Part shown: in pieces, positions 29,301-37,612 of the stretch
Position numbering within the stretch: the first letter of the stretch is position 1
Layout of the letters: every line of letters starts with the position of its first letter
NCBI GenBank assembly: GCA_963733845.1
Contig: CAVTEM010000007.1
Location: 806,001 to 870,000, forward strand
DNA length: 64,000 bases
Source of the DNA: DATFQE01 sp963733845
Lineage (GTDB): Bacteria > Actinomycetota > Thermoleophilia > Gaiellales > Gaiellaceae
Direction: 5' to 3'
Notes under the pieces: model-generated
The model's database searches: none
Told to the model about the DNA's origin: nothing
The model's input: only the letters and a program-made list of their open reading frames with translations
Program-made: the position numbers and the translations under genes

Positions 29301-31604
29301 ATGAGTGCCGCCGGGCTGACCGAGGCCGAAGCCAGACGCCGGCTCGCCGCGCGCGGGCCGTCCACTCCACCGGCGACGAGCCGCTCGACGGCGTCGATCG
29401 TGCGGGCGAACGTCCTGACGCCGTTCAACGCGATCCTGGCCGTGCTCGGCGTGCTGACGCTCGTGTTCGCGGACTGGCGCGATGCGCTCTTCCTCTTCAT
29501 CATCGTCGCGAACTCGGCGATCGGGATCGTGCAGGAGCTGCGCGCGAAGCGTTCGCTCGACCGGCTGGCCGCGCTCGTCGCGCCGAAGGCGACGGTCGTG
29601 CGGGACGGCGAGGCCCGCGACGTCGCGGTCGAGCAGGTCGTCCGCGGGGATCTCGTCCGCGTGCAGGCCGGCGACCAGGTGATCGCGGACGGCGCACTGT
29701 CCGAGTCGACCGGGCTGGCGCTCGACGAGTCGATCCTCACTGGCGAGTCGCGGCCCGTTCAGCGCGAGCTGGGCCAGGAGGTCCGGTCGGGGTCGTTCGC
29801 GGTCGAAGGCGCGGGCTCGTACACGGTCGAGGCGGTCGGCGACGAGAGCTACGCGCAGAAGCTGGCGGGCGAGGCGCGCGAGTTCCGGCACCCGCGCACG
29901 CCACTGGAGGTCGCGGTCAACTACCTGCTCTACGCGCTCGTCGGCCTGATGGTGCCGCTCGGCCTGATGTTGCTCGTCGTCCTCGTCAAGGGCGACAGCT
30001 CCACGCGCGAGGCGATCACGACCGCCGTCGCCGCGATCGTGACGCTCGTGCCCGAGGGCCTGATCCTGCTGATGAGCGTGACCTTTGCGGCCGCCGCTCT
30101 CCAGCTCAGCCGTCGCGGCGCGCTCGCCCAGCAGCTGAACGCGATCGAGTCGCTCGCCTCGGTCGACCTGATCTGCCTGGACAAGACGGGCACGCTGACC
30201 GAGCCAGGGCTGCGGGTCGTGTCGCTCGAGCCCGCGGACGGCGTCGAGGTGGAACGCCTGCGCGGCGAGCTGGCGCGGTTCGCGGCGAGCTCCCCGAGCA
30301 AGAACGGGACGCTCATCGCGCTCGCGCAGGTGGGCGACGCGCCCGCGGAGGAGGCGAGCGAGGCGGTGCCGTTCTCGTCTTCGCGGCGCTGGAGCGCGCT
30401 GCGGCTCGGCGGCGAGGGCTTCGTGCTCGGCGCACCCGAGCTGTTCCCGCTCGGGCCGCTTGCAGCAGTGGCGGAGCAGGAGCAGCGGGCGGGCCGGCGA
30501 GTGGTCGCCTTCGGCACGACGAACGGCGCGTTCGAGCCCCTCGACGGCCTGAAGCCGCTCGGCGTCGCCGTGCTCGCCGAGGAGCTACGCGCGCAGGCGC
30601 GCGACACCGTCCGCTTCTTCCAGGACGAGGGGGTCGAGCTCAAGGTGATGTCCGGCGACGCGCCCGAGACCGTCGGTGCGATCGCGCGGGACGCGGGCAT
30701 CGAGGGTCAGGCGCTCACGGGCGACGCGCCGGTCGACGAGCTCGTCGGCGCGAGCGTGGTCGGACGGATCTCACCCGAGGGGAAGAAGGCGGTGGTCGAG
30801 GCGCTGCGCGACCGCGGCCGGTACGTGGCGATGGTCGGCGACGGCGTCAACGACGTTCCCGCGCTCAAGGCCTCCCGCCTGGCGATCGCTCAGGGCAGCG
30901 GCTCCGAGATGGCGCGGAGCGTGGCCGACGTGGTGCTCGTGAACGGCGACTTCGCGGCCGTGCCCGAGATGGTCGCGCAGGGCCGCAAGATCCTGCGCAA
31001 CCTGCAGCGGGTCACGAAGCTGTTCGCGGCCAAGTCGGCGTTCGCGGCCTTCCTGATTCTCTCGATCGGGCTCACGGACGAGCCCTACCCGCTGTTGCCG
31101 CGCCACCTGACGCTCGCGGCCACGCTCACCGTCGGCATGCCCGCCTTCTTCCTCGCCCTGGCGCCGAGCTCCGGGCCCTGGCGAACGGAGGGGTTCCTGC
31201 GCGAGGTCGGCCGCTTCGCCGTCCCGGCGGGGACGTTCGCCGGGATCGGCGTGCTCTTCGCCTACCTGTTCACCGTCAACGTGGCGGGGGTGCCGCTCGA
31301 GGAGGCGCGGACGGCGGCGACCACGGTGCTGATCGCGGTCGGGCTCTACCTCGTCGTGGCGTTGGAGGCTGCTCCCGGGACGAGGCGCACCTGGGTGAGC
31401 ATCCTCGTCGGCGGGCTCGTCCTCACCTACCTGGTCGTCCTCGCCGTCGGCAGCCTGCGCCACTTCTTCGGCCTGGAGACGCTCGGCGGCTGGGGCGTCC
31501 TCGGCACGCTCGGCGGAATCGCCGTCGCGATCGGCGGCCTGCTCCTGACCGACAACCGCTTCCTGCCCGGGCGTGCGGGCGACACGGCCTTTCGGGACGG
31601 TTAG
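29301..31604 (+). CDS. Cation-transporting P-type ATPase, CtpE-like
   Basis: A 767-residue P-type ATPase. The phosphatase motif TGES is at 147-150, VPEGL at 250-254 in helix M4 marks a P2/CtpE-like ion path, the phosphorylated Asp294 is in DKTGTLT, and the hinge motif GDGVNDVPALK is present. There are eight to ten membrane helices. No N-terminal metal-binding domain or CPC motif is seen, so it is not a heavy-metal exporter. The closest characterised relative by motif is mycobacterial CtpE, a calcium transporter, but ion specificity is not proven. The stop overlaps the convergent cytochrome gene (CTAG). Confidence 0.88.
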   Translation: MSAAGLTEAEARRRLAARGPSTPPATSRSTASIVRANVLTPFNAILAVLGVLTLVFADWRDALFLFIIVANSAIGIVQELRAKRSLDRLAALVAPKATVVRDGEARDVAVEQVVRGDLVRVQAGDQVIADGALSESTGLALDESILTGESRPVQRELGQEVRSGSFAVEGAGSYTVEAVGDESYAQKLAGEAREFRHPRTPLEVAVNYLLYALVGLMVPLGLMLLVVLVKGDSSTREAITTAVAAIVTLVPEGLILLMSVTFAAAALQLSRRGALAQQLNAIESLASVDLICLDKTGTLTEPGLRVVSLEPADGVEVERLRGELARFAASSPSKNGTLIALAQVGDAPAEEASEAVPFSSSRRWSALRLGGEGFVLGAPELFPLGPLAAVAEQEQRAGRRVVAFGTTNGAFEPLDGLKPLGVAVLAEELRAQARDTVRFFQDEGVELKVMSGDAPETVGAIARDAGIEGQALTGDAPVDELVGASVVGRISPEGKKAVVEALRDRGRYVAMVGDGVNDVPALKASRLAIAQGSGSEMARSVADVVLVNGDFAAVPEMVAQGRKILRNLQRVTKLFAAKSAFAAFLILSIGLTDEPYPLLPRHLTLAATLTVGMPAFFLALAPSSGPWRTEGFLREVGRFAVPAGTFAGIGVLFAYLFTVNVAGVPLEEARTAATTVLIAVGLYLVVALEAAPGTRRTWVSILVGGLVLTYLVVLAVGSLRHFFGLETLGGWGVLGTLGGIAVAIGGLLLTDNRFLPGRAGDTAFRDG

Positions 31605-32992
31605 ACGCCGGCGCCGCGCGAGCAGGCGGCTGCGTACTGCTTCGTGATCGCCGCGCACGCCGCCTGGCGCGCCTCGGTGGTCTGGTGGAGCCCGCCGAGA
31701 ATCGTCCCGATCCCCTCGAAGCACCGTGCGCGGAGCGCCTTCGGCGACTTCACGCAGAGCACTGCGGCCTCCTCGCCGCCCGCGTAGTTGCTCGACATGT
31801 CGCGGGCGGCGCCGTAGACGCAGTCGCCCATCATGTCGCCCGCCGTCCCGCAGGACTTCAGGATCTGGTCGGGGTTCTGGCGGCTGTTCCCCGAGGCGTC
31901 GCGGCCGAGCGACTGGAAGCAGGTCGCGATCCAGGCCTTCTCGCTCGTGCGGCAAGCCTTCGCGGTCTTCGCGAAGTTGTAGCCGTTCGTCGGCAGGATC
32001 CGCGAGGTCACCATCAGGTAGCAGTAGATCTTGTGGCGCTCGGCGACCGTGTTGCACGGGTAGATGAGGTCGTTGTCGCGCAGCCACTTCGACTTCACTC
32101 CGTACGACGAGGAGAGGTTCTCCATGAACACCCCGCCGGTGCACGAAGTCTGGTCCCAGCTGCCGTTGAGGGCGTCGCACACCTTGAGCGAGCGGGGCAG
32201 GTCGTAGGCCGTGTAGATCATCAGCCCGTGCCCGAGGCCGTGCACGCATTGGTAGAGCGTGAACGTCGGTCCGCCGCGGAGATCCGGGTCGTCGCACATC
32301 CGCCGCGACGCGGCCGGGAGCTCGTCGTCGTCCACGTCCACGAGCGCCCGCTCGACGACACCGTGGTAGTACCCGGACCAGCAGGCCGCGGTGCCCGCGG
32401 CGAAGGCGGGGCCGACCTTGCCCTTGAAGTGTCCGAGCGAGGCGGCGCCGATCGAATGGGCGATCCGGTGGCAGTTGCCCTCGACGGCGCCGGGCTGCGC
32501 GATCGCCTGCTCGAAGCGCTTGAGCGCGACCTTGGGCCCTTCGTAGAAGGCGAGGTTGCCGTAGGCCTGCTCGAAGCAGGCGAAGTCGCCGTTGCAGTCC
32601 TCGAGCTTCTTGTCGTTCGGCTCGAACTTGCCGGCCACCGGCTGGCCCTCGAGCCCCCCGCCGGTCGAATCCGCCACGAACGCGGCGACGTTCTTGATCT
32701 CGTCGTTGCCGAGCTTGAACTCGAACGACGGCATGCCGATCCCACCGTCCGTGACCTGCTTCACGACCCGCTTGTAGCCCGGGCCGACCGTGTCGAGGTT
32801 CGGGCCCTTCGTCCCGGTCGCGTTGGCGGCGCGCAGCGTGTGGCAGCCCGCGCAGCCCGCGTCGGCGAAGACCTGTTTGCCGGCCTCGGCGTTGCCGGGG
32901 AGGTTCGTGTCCGACGCCTTCTCGCCGCCGCCGCAGCCTGCGGCCACGAGCGCGAGCGCGCAGAGCACCGCGAGCCGAAGCCGCCTAGCCAT
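31601..32992 (-). CDS. Cytochrome c lipoprotein fused to a large Cys/His-rich domain
   Basis: A 463-residue exported lipoprotein: lipobox VAAGC (Cys20), then a class I cytochrome c domain with Cys47, Cys50 and His51 (CAGCH), KGPNLD and Met87 (GMPSF). After residue 130 comes a region of over 300 residues that I do not recognise as a named family. It has 19 cysteines and repeated histidine motifs (NCHRIAHSIG, CWSGYYHGVVE, CVHGLGHGLMIY, CTGGVFMENL, then paired cysteines spaced about 11-14 apart). The even spacing suggests disulfides; the His motifs suggest a metal or haem site. The gene is divergent from sufS. Confidence 0.85.
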   Translation of the reverse strand: MARRLRLAVLCALALVAAGCGGGEKASDTNLPGNAEAGKQVFADAGCAGCHTLRAANATGTKGPNLDTVGPGYKRVVKQVTDGGIGMPSFEFKLGNDEIKNVAAFVADSTGGGLEGQPVAGKFEPNDKKLEDCNGDFACFEQAYGNLAFYEGPKVALKRFEQAIAQPGAVEGNCHRIAHSIGAASLGHFKGKVGPAFAAGTAACWSGYYHGVVERALVDVDDDELPAASRRMCDDPDLRGGPTFTLYQCVHGLGHGLMIYTAYDLPRSLKVCDALNGSWDQTSCTGGVFMENLSSSYGVKSKWLRDNDLIYPCNTVAERHKIYCYLMVTSRILPTNGYNFAKTAKACRTSEKAWIATCFQSLGRDASGNSRQNPDQILKSCGTAGDMMGDCVYGAARDMSSNYAGGEEAAVLCVKSPKALRARCFEGIGTILGGLHQTTEARQAACAAITKQYAAACSRGAGV

Positions 32993-33049
32993 ACCGCTTA
33001 GGGTAGCTGTGCCGGCGGGAGATTCCACCCCCGGCGCTACGATGGCCGC

Positions 33050-34294
33050 ATGGCCGTGACGCCGCAGCTCAAGCTCGACGCCGCCCGCCTGCGGGCCGAC
33101 TTCCCCATCTTCGAGCAGGTGATCCACGGCAAGCCTCTCGCCTTTCTCGACTCGGCCGTGACGGCCCAGAAGCCGCGCCAGGTGCTCGATGCCGTGCGCG
33201 AGTTCTACGAGACCTCGTACGCGAACGTGCACCGCGGCGTCTACACGCTGTCCGAGCGCGCGACCGAGGGGTACGAGGGGGCGCGGAGCAAGGTGGCCGG
33301 CTTCGTCAACGCCGGCTCACCGAACGAGATCGTGTTCACACGGAGCGCGACGGAGAGCCTGAACCTGGTCGCGTACGCGTGGGGACTCTGGAACCTCGGG
33401 CCCGGCGACCTCGTCGTCGTGACCGAGCTCGAGCACCACTCGAACTTCGTCCCCTGGCAGTTCGTGGCCAACAAGACCGGGGCCGGGTTCCGCATGCTGC
33501 GCGTCGACGACGGCGGCGAGCTCGACCTGTCGGGGCTGGACACGATCGCCTCGGAGGGGAACGTGAAGGTGGTCGCGACCGGGCTCGTGTCCAACTCGCT
33601 CGGCACGATCAACCCGGTCGAGCAGATCGCAACCTGGGCGCGCGCGCAAGGCGCGATCACGGTCGTGGACGCGGCGCAGGCCGCTCCACACCGCCGGATC
33701 GACGTGCAGACGCTCGGCGCCGACTTCCTCGCGTTCTCCTCGCACAAGCTCTGCGGGCCGACGAGCGTGGGCGCGCTGTGGGGCAGGCGCGAGCTGCTCG
33801 AGGAGATGGAGCCGTTCAACCTGGGCGGCCACATGATCCGAACCGTCAGCTTCGAGGGCACGACCTGGGGCGAGGTGCCGGCCAAGTTCGAGGCGGGCAC
33901 GCAGCCGATCGCGGAAGCCGTGGGCTTCGGCGCCGCGGTCGACTACCTCAACGCCGTCGGGATGGAGGCGATCGAGCAGCACGAGCATGACCTCGCCGCC
34001 TACGCGCTCGACCGGCTGGGGGAGATCCCGGGAGTGAAGCTCTACGGCCCTCCGGCCGACCGCCGGGCCGGGATCGTCTCCTTCAACGTCGACAGCATCC
34101 ACCCGCACGACGTCTCGCAGGTGCTCGACTGGGAGGGCATCGCCATCCGCGCCGGACATCACTGCTGCCAGCCGCTGATGAAGCGGCTGGGCGTGACGGC
34201 CACGAACCGCGCGAGCTTCTACCTCTACACCGTCCCCGAGGAGATCGACCGCCTGGTCGACGGGATCGTCACGGTCAAGGAGAAGCTCGGATGA
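33050..34294 (+). CDS. sufS: Cysteine desulfurase SufS
   Basis: A 414-residue PLP enzyme that takes sulfur from cysteine for Fe-S assembly. PLP-binding Lys233 is in AFSSHKLCGP, and the active-site Cys372 is in RAGHHCCQPL, as in group II (SufS/CsdA) desulfurases. An N-terminal FPIF...GKPLAFLDSAVTAQKP block is typical. It is followed by sufU after a 148-base gap. Together with sufCBD nine kilobases upstream it completes the SUF machinery. Confidence 0.95.
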   Translation: MAVTPQLKLDAARLRADFPIFEQVIHGKPLAFLDSAVTAQKPRQVLDAVREFYETSYANVHRGVYTLSERATEGYEGARSKVAGFVNAGSPNEIVFTRSATESLNLVAYAWGLWNLGPGDLVVVTELEHHSNFVPWQFVANKTGAGFRMLRVDDGGELDLSGLDTIASEGNVKVVATGLVSNSLGTINPVEQIATWARAQGAITVVDAAQAAPHRRIDVQTLGADFLAFSSHKLCGPTSVGALWGRRELLEEMEPFNLGGHMIRTVSFEGTTWGEVPAKFEAGTQPIAEAVGFGAAVDYLNAVGMEAIEQHEHDLAAYALDRLGEIPGVKLYGPPADRRAGIVSFNVDSIHPHDVSQVLDWEGIAIRAGHHCCQPLMKRLGVTATNRASFYLYTVPEEIDRLVDGIVTVKEKLG

Positions 34295-34442
34295 GTTCAC
34301 TCACGTTCCTGAGACGTCGGTGGTGGTGCGAGGCCGGAGGGGATAGTGCTCGGCACAGACCCGGAGAGCATCGTGCCGCCGGCGACGTCAGCCGCTCGCG
34401 GAGCCCGGCTCCGCCGGGCGGGAGCGAGGGGCGGTCAGGGCC

Positions 34443-34887
34443 GTGAGCGAGTTCGACTCCCTCTACCGCGAGGTCATCCTCGACCACTACAAGAACCCGC
34501 GCGGGCACGGGGTGATCGAGGGCGCGGACGCCGCCGCCGAGGGCCAGAACCCGCTCTGCGGCGACGAGGTCGCGATCTACGTCGCGCTCGGCGAGGACGG
34601 CGAGACGATCGACGAGATCAAGTTCTCCGGCCGCGGCTGCGCGATCAGCCAGGCGGCCACGTCGATGCTCACGGAGATGGTCCAGGGCCGCAAGGCGAGC
34701 GAGATCGCGGCCATGCCCCGCGACGAGCTGCTCGAGGAGATCGGCATCCCGCTGACCCCGATCCGGCTCAAGTGCGCCCTGCTCGGGCTCGGCGTGCTCA
34801 AGGTGGCGCTGCACAAGGCGAAGGGGACGCCGCTTCCGGACGAGTGGGCAGGGCCTCGCGGACGAGCTGGACTTCGGGGCCAACTAG
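34443..34887 (+). CDS. sufU: Sulfur-transfer protein SufU (one frameshift near the end)
   Basis: The zinc-dependent sulfur acceptor of SufS. Zinc ligands Cys39, Asp41, Cys66 and Cys111 are present (PLCGDE, GRGCAISQ, RLKCALLG). The C-terminus should read EWAGLADELDFGAN and stop at the TAG at 34885-34887. One surplus base near 34852-34856 instead joins it to the following Rieske gene as a false fusion. The start is GTG at 34443 after a 148-base gap rich in pairable GC blocks. Confidence 0.88.
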
Positions 34888-34898
34888 GCGCCGTCTGC

Positions 34899-35213
34899 GT
34901 GGGACTGATCGAGGTCGGCCCGGTCGAGGAGCTGCCACCGGGCGAGGTGAAGATCGTCCACGCGGGCTCGATCGCGGTCGGCGTCTACAACCTCGGCGGC
35001 GAGTTCTACGCACTCGAGGATCGCTGCTCGCACGACGACGGGCCGCTCTGCGAGGGCGACTTCGACGTCGAGGAGGGCGTCGCGGTCTGCCCGCGCCACG
35101 GCGCGAACATCGACATCCGCACGGGCGAGGCGCTGACGCTTCCGGCGGTCTTCCCGGTCGAGACCTTCCCCGTCGTCGTCGAGGACGGCGTCGTCAAGGT
35201 CGACTTGGCCTAG
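34899..35213 (+). CDS. Rieske-type [2Fe-2S] ferredoxin
   Basis: A 104-residue protein with the Rieske motif pair CSH (in EDRCSHDDGPL) and CPRH (in VAVCPRHGANID), as in the ferredoxin component of non-haem dioxygenases and in stand-alone electron carriers beside suf genes. The GTG at 34899 begins GLIEVGPVEELPPGEVKIV, a typical N-terminus. The apparent fusion with sufU is caused by the frameshift there. A partner oxygenase is not seen nearby, so a role in Fe-S or electron transfer is likely. Confidence 0.88.
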   Translation: MGLIEVGPVEELPPGEVKIVHAGSIAVGVYNLGGEFYALEDRCSHDDGPLCEGDFDVEEGVAVCPRHGANIDIRTGEALTLPAVFPVETFPVVVEDGVVKVDLA

Positions 35214-35240
35214 CGCGTCCTTTACGTTTCGCCACGGGAC

Positions 35241-36722
35241 ATGCCCAGGTCCCTGGAAGAGGCCAAGCGAGCGCTCGAGCCGATCGAGCACATCGTCGTG
35301 CTCGTGCTCGAGAACAGGTCTTTCGACCATGCCCTCGGCTACCTGGCCCTGCCCGAGCACCGGCTGCCCGATCGGGGCGAGTTGCCGGTCGACGTCGACG
35401 GGCTCGACCTCGCCGCCTTCTCGAACTCGCACGACGGGCGCGAGTACCGGCCCGAGCCGCTGGACGAGACGGTCTTCCACACCAAGGATCTCGATCCGCC
35501 GCACAGCGCGGGTAGCGTCACCGCGCAGGTCGCCGGCGGGAGCATGGGCGGCTTCGTGTCCGCGTTCGCGTCCTCGCTGGCGGAGAAGCAGGCGCCCGGA
35601 GCGACCGACCCGGAGGTGCTGAAGGCGGTGATGGGCTACCTCACGCCGTCGCAGCTCCCCGTCTACGACCACCTGGCCCGGAACTTCTGCGTCTGCGACC
35701 ACTGGCACTGCTCGATCCCGGGGCCGACGCTGCCCAACCGCTTCTACGCGCTGGCCGGCACGACCAACGGCGTGCTCGGCAACATCGACGTGATCGTCGG
35801 CGAGTTCGGCAAGTTCAAGTCGTTCTTCCGCTACCTCGACCGCGACGCCTGGCGCTGGTACTCGTCCGACCCGGGTGTCCTGCGGGCGGTCGACGAGCAG
35901 TACTCGTTCGACAACGATCTCGACCGTTTCGCCTACTTCGACCAGGCGACCGAGGTGCAGGAGCGGAGCTTCCTCACGGACGTGCTCAGGGACGGCGAGC
36001 TGCCCGCCGTCGCCTGGATCGACCCGAACTTCAACATGGGCAAGATGATCCCGGACATCCCGTTCGTGTTCGACGGGCCGGGGTCGAACGACGACCACCC
36101 GCCCGCTCCGGTGCTGGCCGGCCAGAAGCTGGTGAACAAGATCTACACCGCGCTCGGCCGCAGCCCGTACTGGGACACCACGCTGTTCGTGGTCATGTAC
36201 GACGAGCACGGCGGCTTCTTCGACCACGTGCCGCCGCCCGGAAAGCTGGGCCCGCGGACGCCCGCGCTGCTGATCTCGCCGCACGTCAAGCGGGGCGTGT
36301 GCCACACGCAGTTCGACCACGCCTCGGTGATCAAGACGATCCTGGTGCGGTTCGGGGCTCGGGGCAGCCTCGAGCAGATGCCGGCCTCGGTCCGCGCCGC
36401 GGAGGACCTCAGCGTCGCCATGCGGGACGACGGCGTCCGCGTCGCGTTCACCGAAGTGCCCGACCCGGGCCCGGCGAAGATCACCGACAAGGATCTCGAG
36501 CCGGAGCGCCTGGCGGCAGGCGGCTCCACGATCGACCGCGCTCTGCACTACGCCGACTCGGAGCTGACCGACCTCCAGCGAGACATCGTGCTCGGGATCG
36601 CGATTCCGCTCCGGACCGGCTGGAAGATCCTGCGGCGCGTGCGCGAGCACGAGTTCCTGAAGCCGCTCGTCCGCCTGCTCGACCGGATTCCCAGACGCCG
36701 GTTGGAGCCTCGGCGCCCTTAG
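35241..36722 (+). CDS. Phosphoesterase of the phospholipase C/acid phosphatase (AcpA) family
   Basis: A 493-residue hydrolase of the alkaline-phosphatase-like superfamily. Family motifs are LENRSFDH (Glu24, Asn25, Asp29), CDHWHCSIPGPTLPNR (153-166) and DEHGGFFDHV (321-330), which carry the metal ligands and the nucleophile region. Characterised relatives cleave phosphatidylcholine or phosphomonoesters and are exported by Tat. This one shows no signal peptide at the chosen ATG, which is odd. It could act on cytoplasmic substrates or have an unrecognised start. Confidence 0.85.
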   Translation: MPRSLEEAKRALEPIEHIVVLVLENRSFDHALGYLALPEHRLPDRGELPVDVDGLDLAAFSNSHDGREYRPEPLDETVFHTKDLDPPHSAGSVTAQVAGGSMGGFVSAFASSLAEKQAPGATDPEVLKAVMGYLTPSQLPVYDHLARNFCVCDHWHCSIPGPTLPNRFYALAGTTNGVLGNIDVIVGEFGKFKSFFRYLDRDAWRWYSSDPGVLRAVDEQYSFDNDLDRFAYFDQATEVQERSFLTDVLRDGELPAVAWIDPNFNMGKMIPDIPFVFDGPGSNDDHPPAPVLAGQKLVNKIYTALGRSPYWDTTLFVVMYDEHGGFFDHVPPPGKLGPRTPALLISPHVKRGVCHTQFDHASVIKTILVRFGARGSLEQMPASVRAAEDLSVAMRDDGVRVAFTEVPDPGPAKITDKDLEPERLAAGGSTIDRALHYADSELTDLQRDIVLGIAIPLRTGWKILRRVREHEFLKPLVRLLDRIPRRRLEPRRP

Positions 36723-36740
36723 CGCGGTAGCGTTCGCCGC

Positions 36741-37343
36741 GTGCTGGACGACCGCGTGAGAAGCGTGCTGGAGCGGCTCGAGCAGGAGGACGCCGACGAG
36801 CGCGCCCGTGGCCTCCCCAGCGAGGTGCGCGCGAGGCAGGTGGCCCGCACCACTGGACAATTCCTGTTCGCATTCGTGGCGCCGCAGACCGACTGCGAGG
36901 TGCTGGAGATCGGCGGCTCGCGCGGCTACTCGGGGATCTGGCTGGCCGCCGGCGCGCGCTACCTGGGCGGCCGCGTCCTCTCGCTCGAAGCCGATCCCGT
37001 CAAGTGCGAGGCGTGGCGGAAGAACATCACGGATGCCGGGCTCGAGGACTGGGCCGAGCTGATCGAGGGCGACGCCTTCAAGGTGCTCCCGCACATCGCC
37101 GACGTCTTCGACGTCGTCTTCATCGACGCGGAGAAGGACGACTACGAGGCGCTGTTCGGCCTCGCCCGCCCGAAGCTCGAGCCGGGCGCCGTCGTGATCG
37201 CGGACAACGTGCTCTCGCACGTGGACGCGCTCGGCGCGTACTCGCAGGCCCGCCAGGCCGACCCGACGCTCGTGAGCACGACGCTGCCGCTTGATCGCGG
37301 CCTAGAGATCTCAGCCGTCCTTAGTGAGCGACTAGCAGACTGA
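36741..37343 (+). CDS. O-methyltransferase-like class I methyltransferase
   Basis: A 200-residue SAM-dependent enzyme resembling the caffeoyl-CoA/catechol O-methyltransferase family. The motif VLEIGGSRGYSGIWLAAG binds SAM; acidic LSLEADP and VVFIDAEKDDYEAL (metal-binding in the family) follow, then VVIADNVLSHV. The GTG start follows the phosphoesterase gene by 18 bases. The last residues (SERLAD) and the stop codon are encoded by the left arm of the hairpin repeat at 37326-37421, so the repeat appears to have supplied the gene end. Confidence 0.85.
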   Translation: MLDDRVRSVLERLEQEDADERARGLPSEVRARQVARTTGQFLFAFVAPQTDCEVLEIGGSRGYSGIWLAAGARYLGGRVLSLEADPVKCEAWRKNITDAGLEDWAELIEGDAFKVLPHIADVFDVVFIDAEKDDYEALFGLARPKLEPGAVVIADNVLSHVDALGAYSQARQADPTLVSTTLPLDRGLEISAVLSERLAD

Positions 37344-37421
37344 CGCCTGTGTTGCCGTGCCGCGCTGGACGGGCGGGGCCCCCCGCACCCCGGCAACGAG
37401 GCGACAGTCTGCTAGCCGCTC
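37326..37421. repeat. 96-base long-hairpin element with 31-32-base arms
   Basis: Arms 37326-37357 and 37391-37421 are reverse complements apart from two mismatches and one small bulge. They contain CTAGCAGACTG/CAGTCTGCTAG and GTTGCCG/CGGCAAC. The loop holds a smaller GCGGGG/CCCCGC stem (37373-37378 with 37381-37386). The left arm overlaps the end of the methyltransferase gene. The block TAGCAGACTGTCGCCT in the right arm (minus strand) matches the repeats inside ddl at 13 of 16 bases, all differences being transitions. It could be a palindromic repeat, a MITE remnant or a terminator. Confidence 0.75.
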
Positions 37422-37449
37422 CCAATCGCTACAGTAGGGCCTACCGCGG

Positions 37450-37463
37450 AAAGGAGGTGGTCC
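37450..37463 (+). promoter_or_regulatory. Near-perfect Shine-Dalgarno sequence
   Basis: AAAGGAGGTGGTCC matches the complement of the bacterial 16S rRNA 3' end (AAAGGAGGTGATCC) at 13 of 14 positions, far stronger than other ribosome sites in this window. It precedes the GTG of the tiny frame at 37468. A TACAGT hexamer at 37430-37435 may be its -10 box. Confidence 0.6.
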
Positions 37464-37467
37464 GGTA

Positions 37468-37509
37468 GTGACAGATTCAAGTACGGGCAGTGGAGGTGCC
37501 AGCGGGTAG
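37468..37509 (+). CDS. Possible 13-residue peptide frame
   Basis: GTG at 37468 lies 10 bases after the core AGGAGG and opens a 13-residue frame rich in Ser, Gly and Thr, ending at the TAG at 37507-37509. It resembles no protein I know and could be a leader peptide or chance. Downstream, GTCCCC/GGGGAC pairing within 37510-37560 suggests RNA structure, and a strong terminator closes the unit at 37665. Confidence 0.3.
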   Translation: MTDSSTGSGGASG

Positions 37510-37612
37510 AGGCGCGTCCCCGGACCTACGGGGAATCGCCTAGCCAGCGTAGGGGACGTCGCGTCATTCGCGCCGCCGGCCTGAAAGCCGAGCAGGAAGC
37601 GTCTCTACCACT

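Noticed and set aside
28550..33001. A 1483-codon open frame on the plus strand
   Set aside because: It overlaps the P-type ATPase and the cytochrome gene in the wrong frame. Only a short part (about 28890-28970) is real, as the middle of the frameshifted propeller gene.
34443..35213. SufU-Rieske fusion protein
   Set aside because: The normal SufU C-terminus and stop (EWAGLADELDFGAN) are present in the neighbouring frame, so one surplus base creates the apparent fusion.
37326..37421. Insertion sequence
   Set aside because: It is too short for a transposase and no target-site duplication is visible. It is kept as a hairpin repeat.
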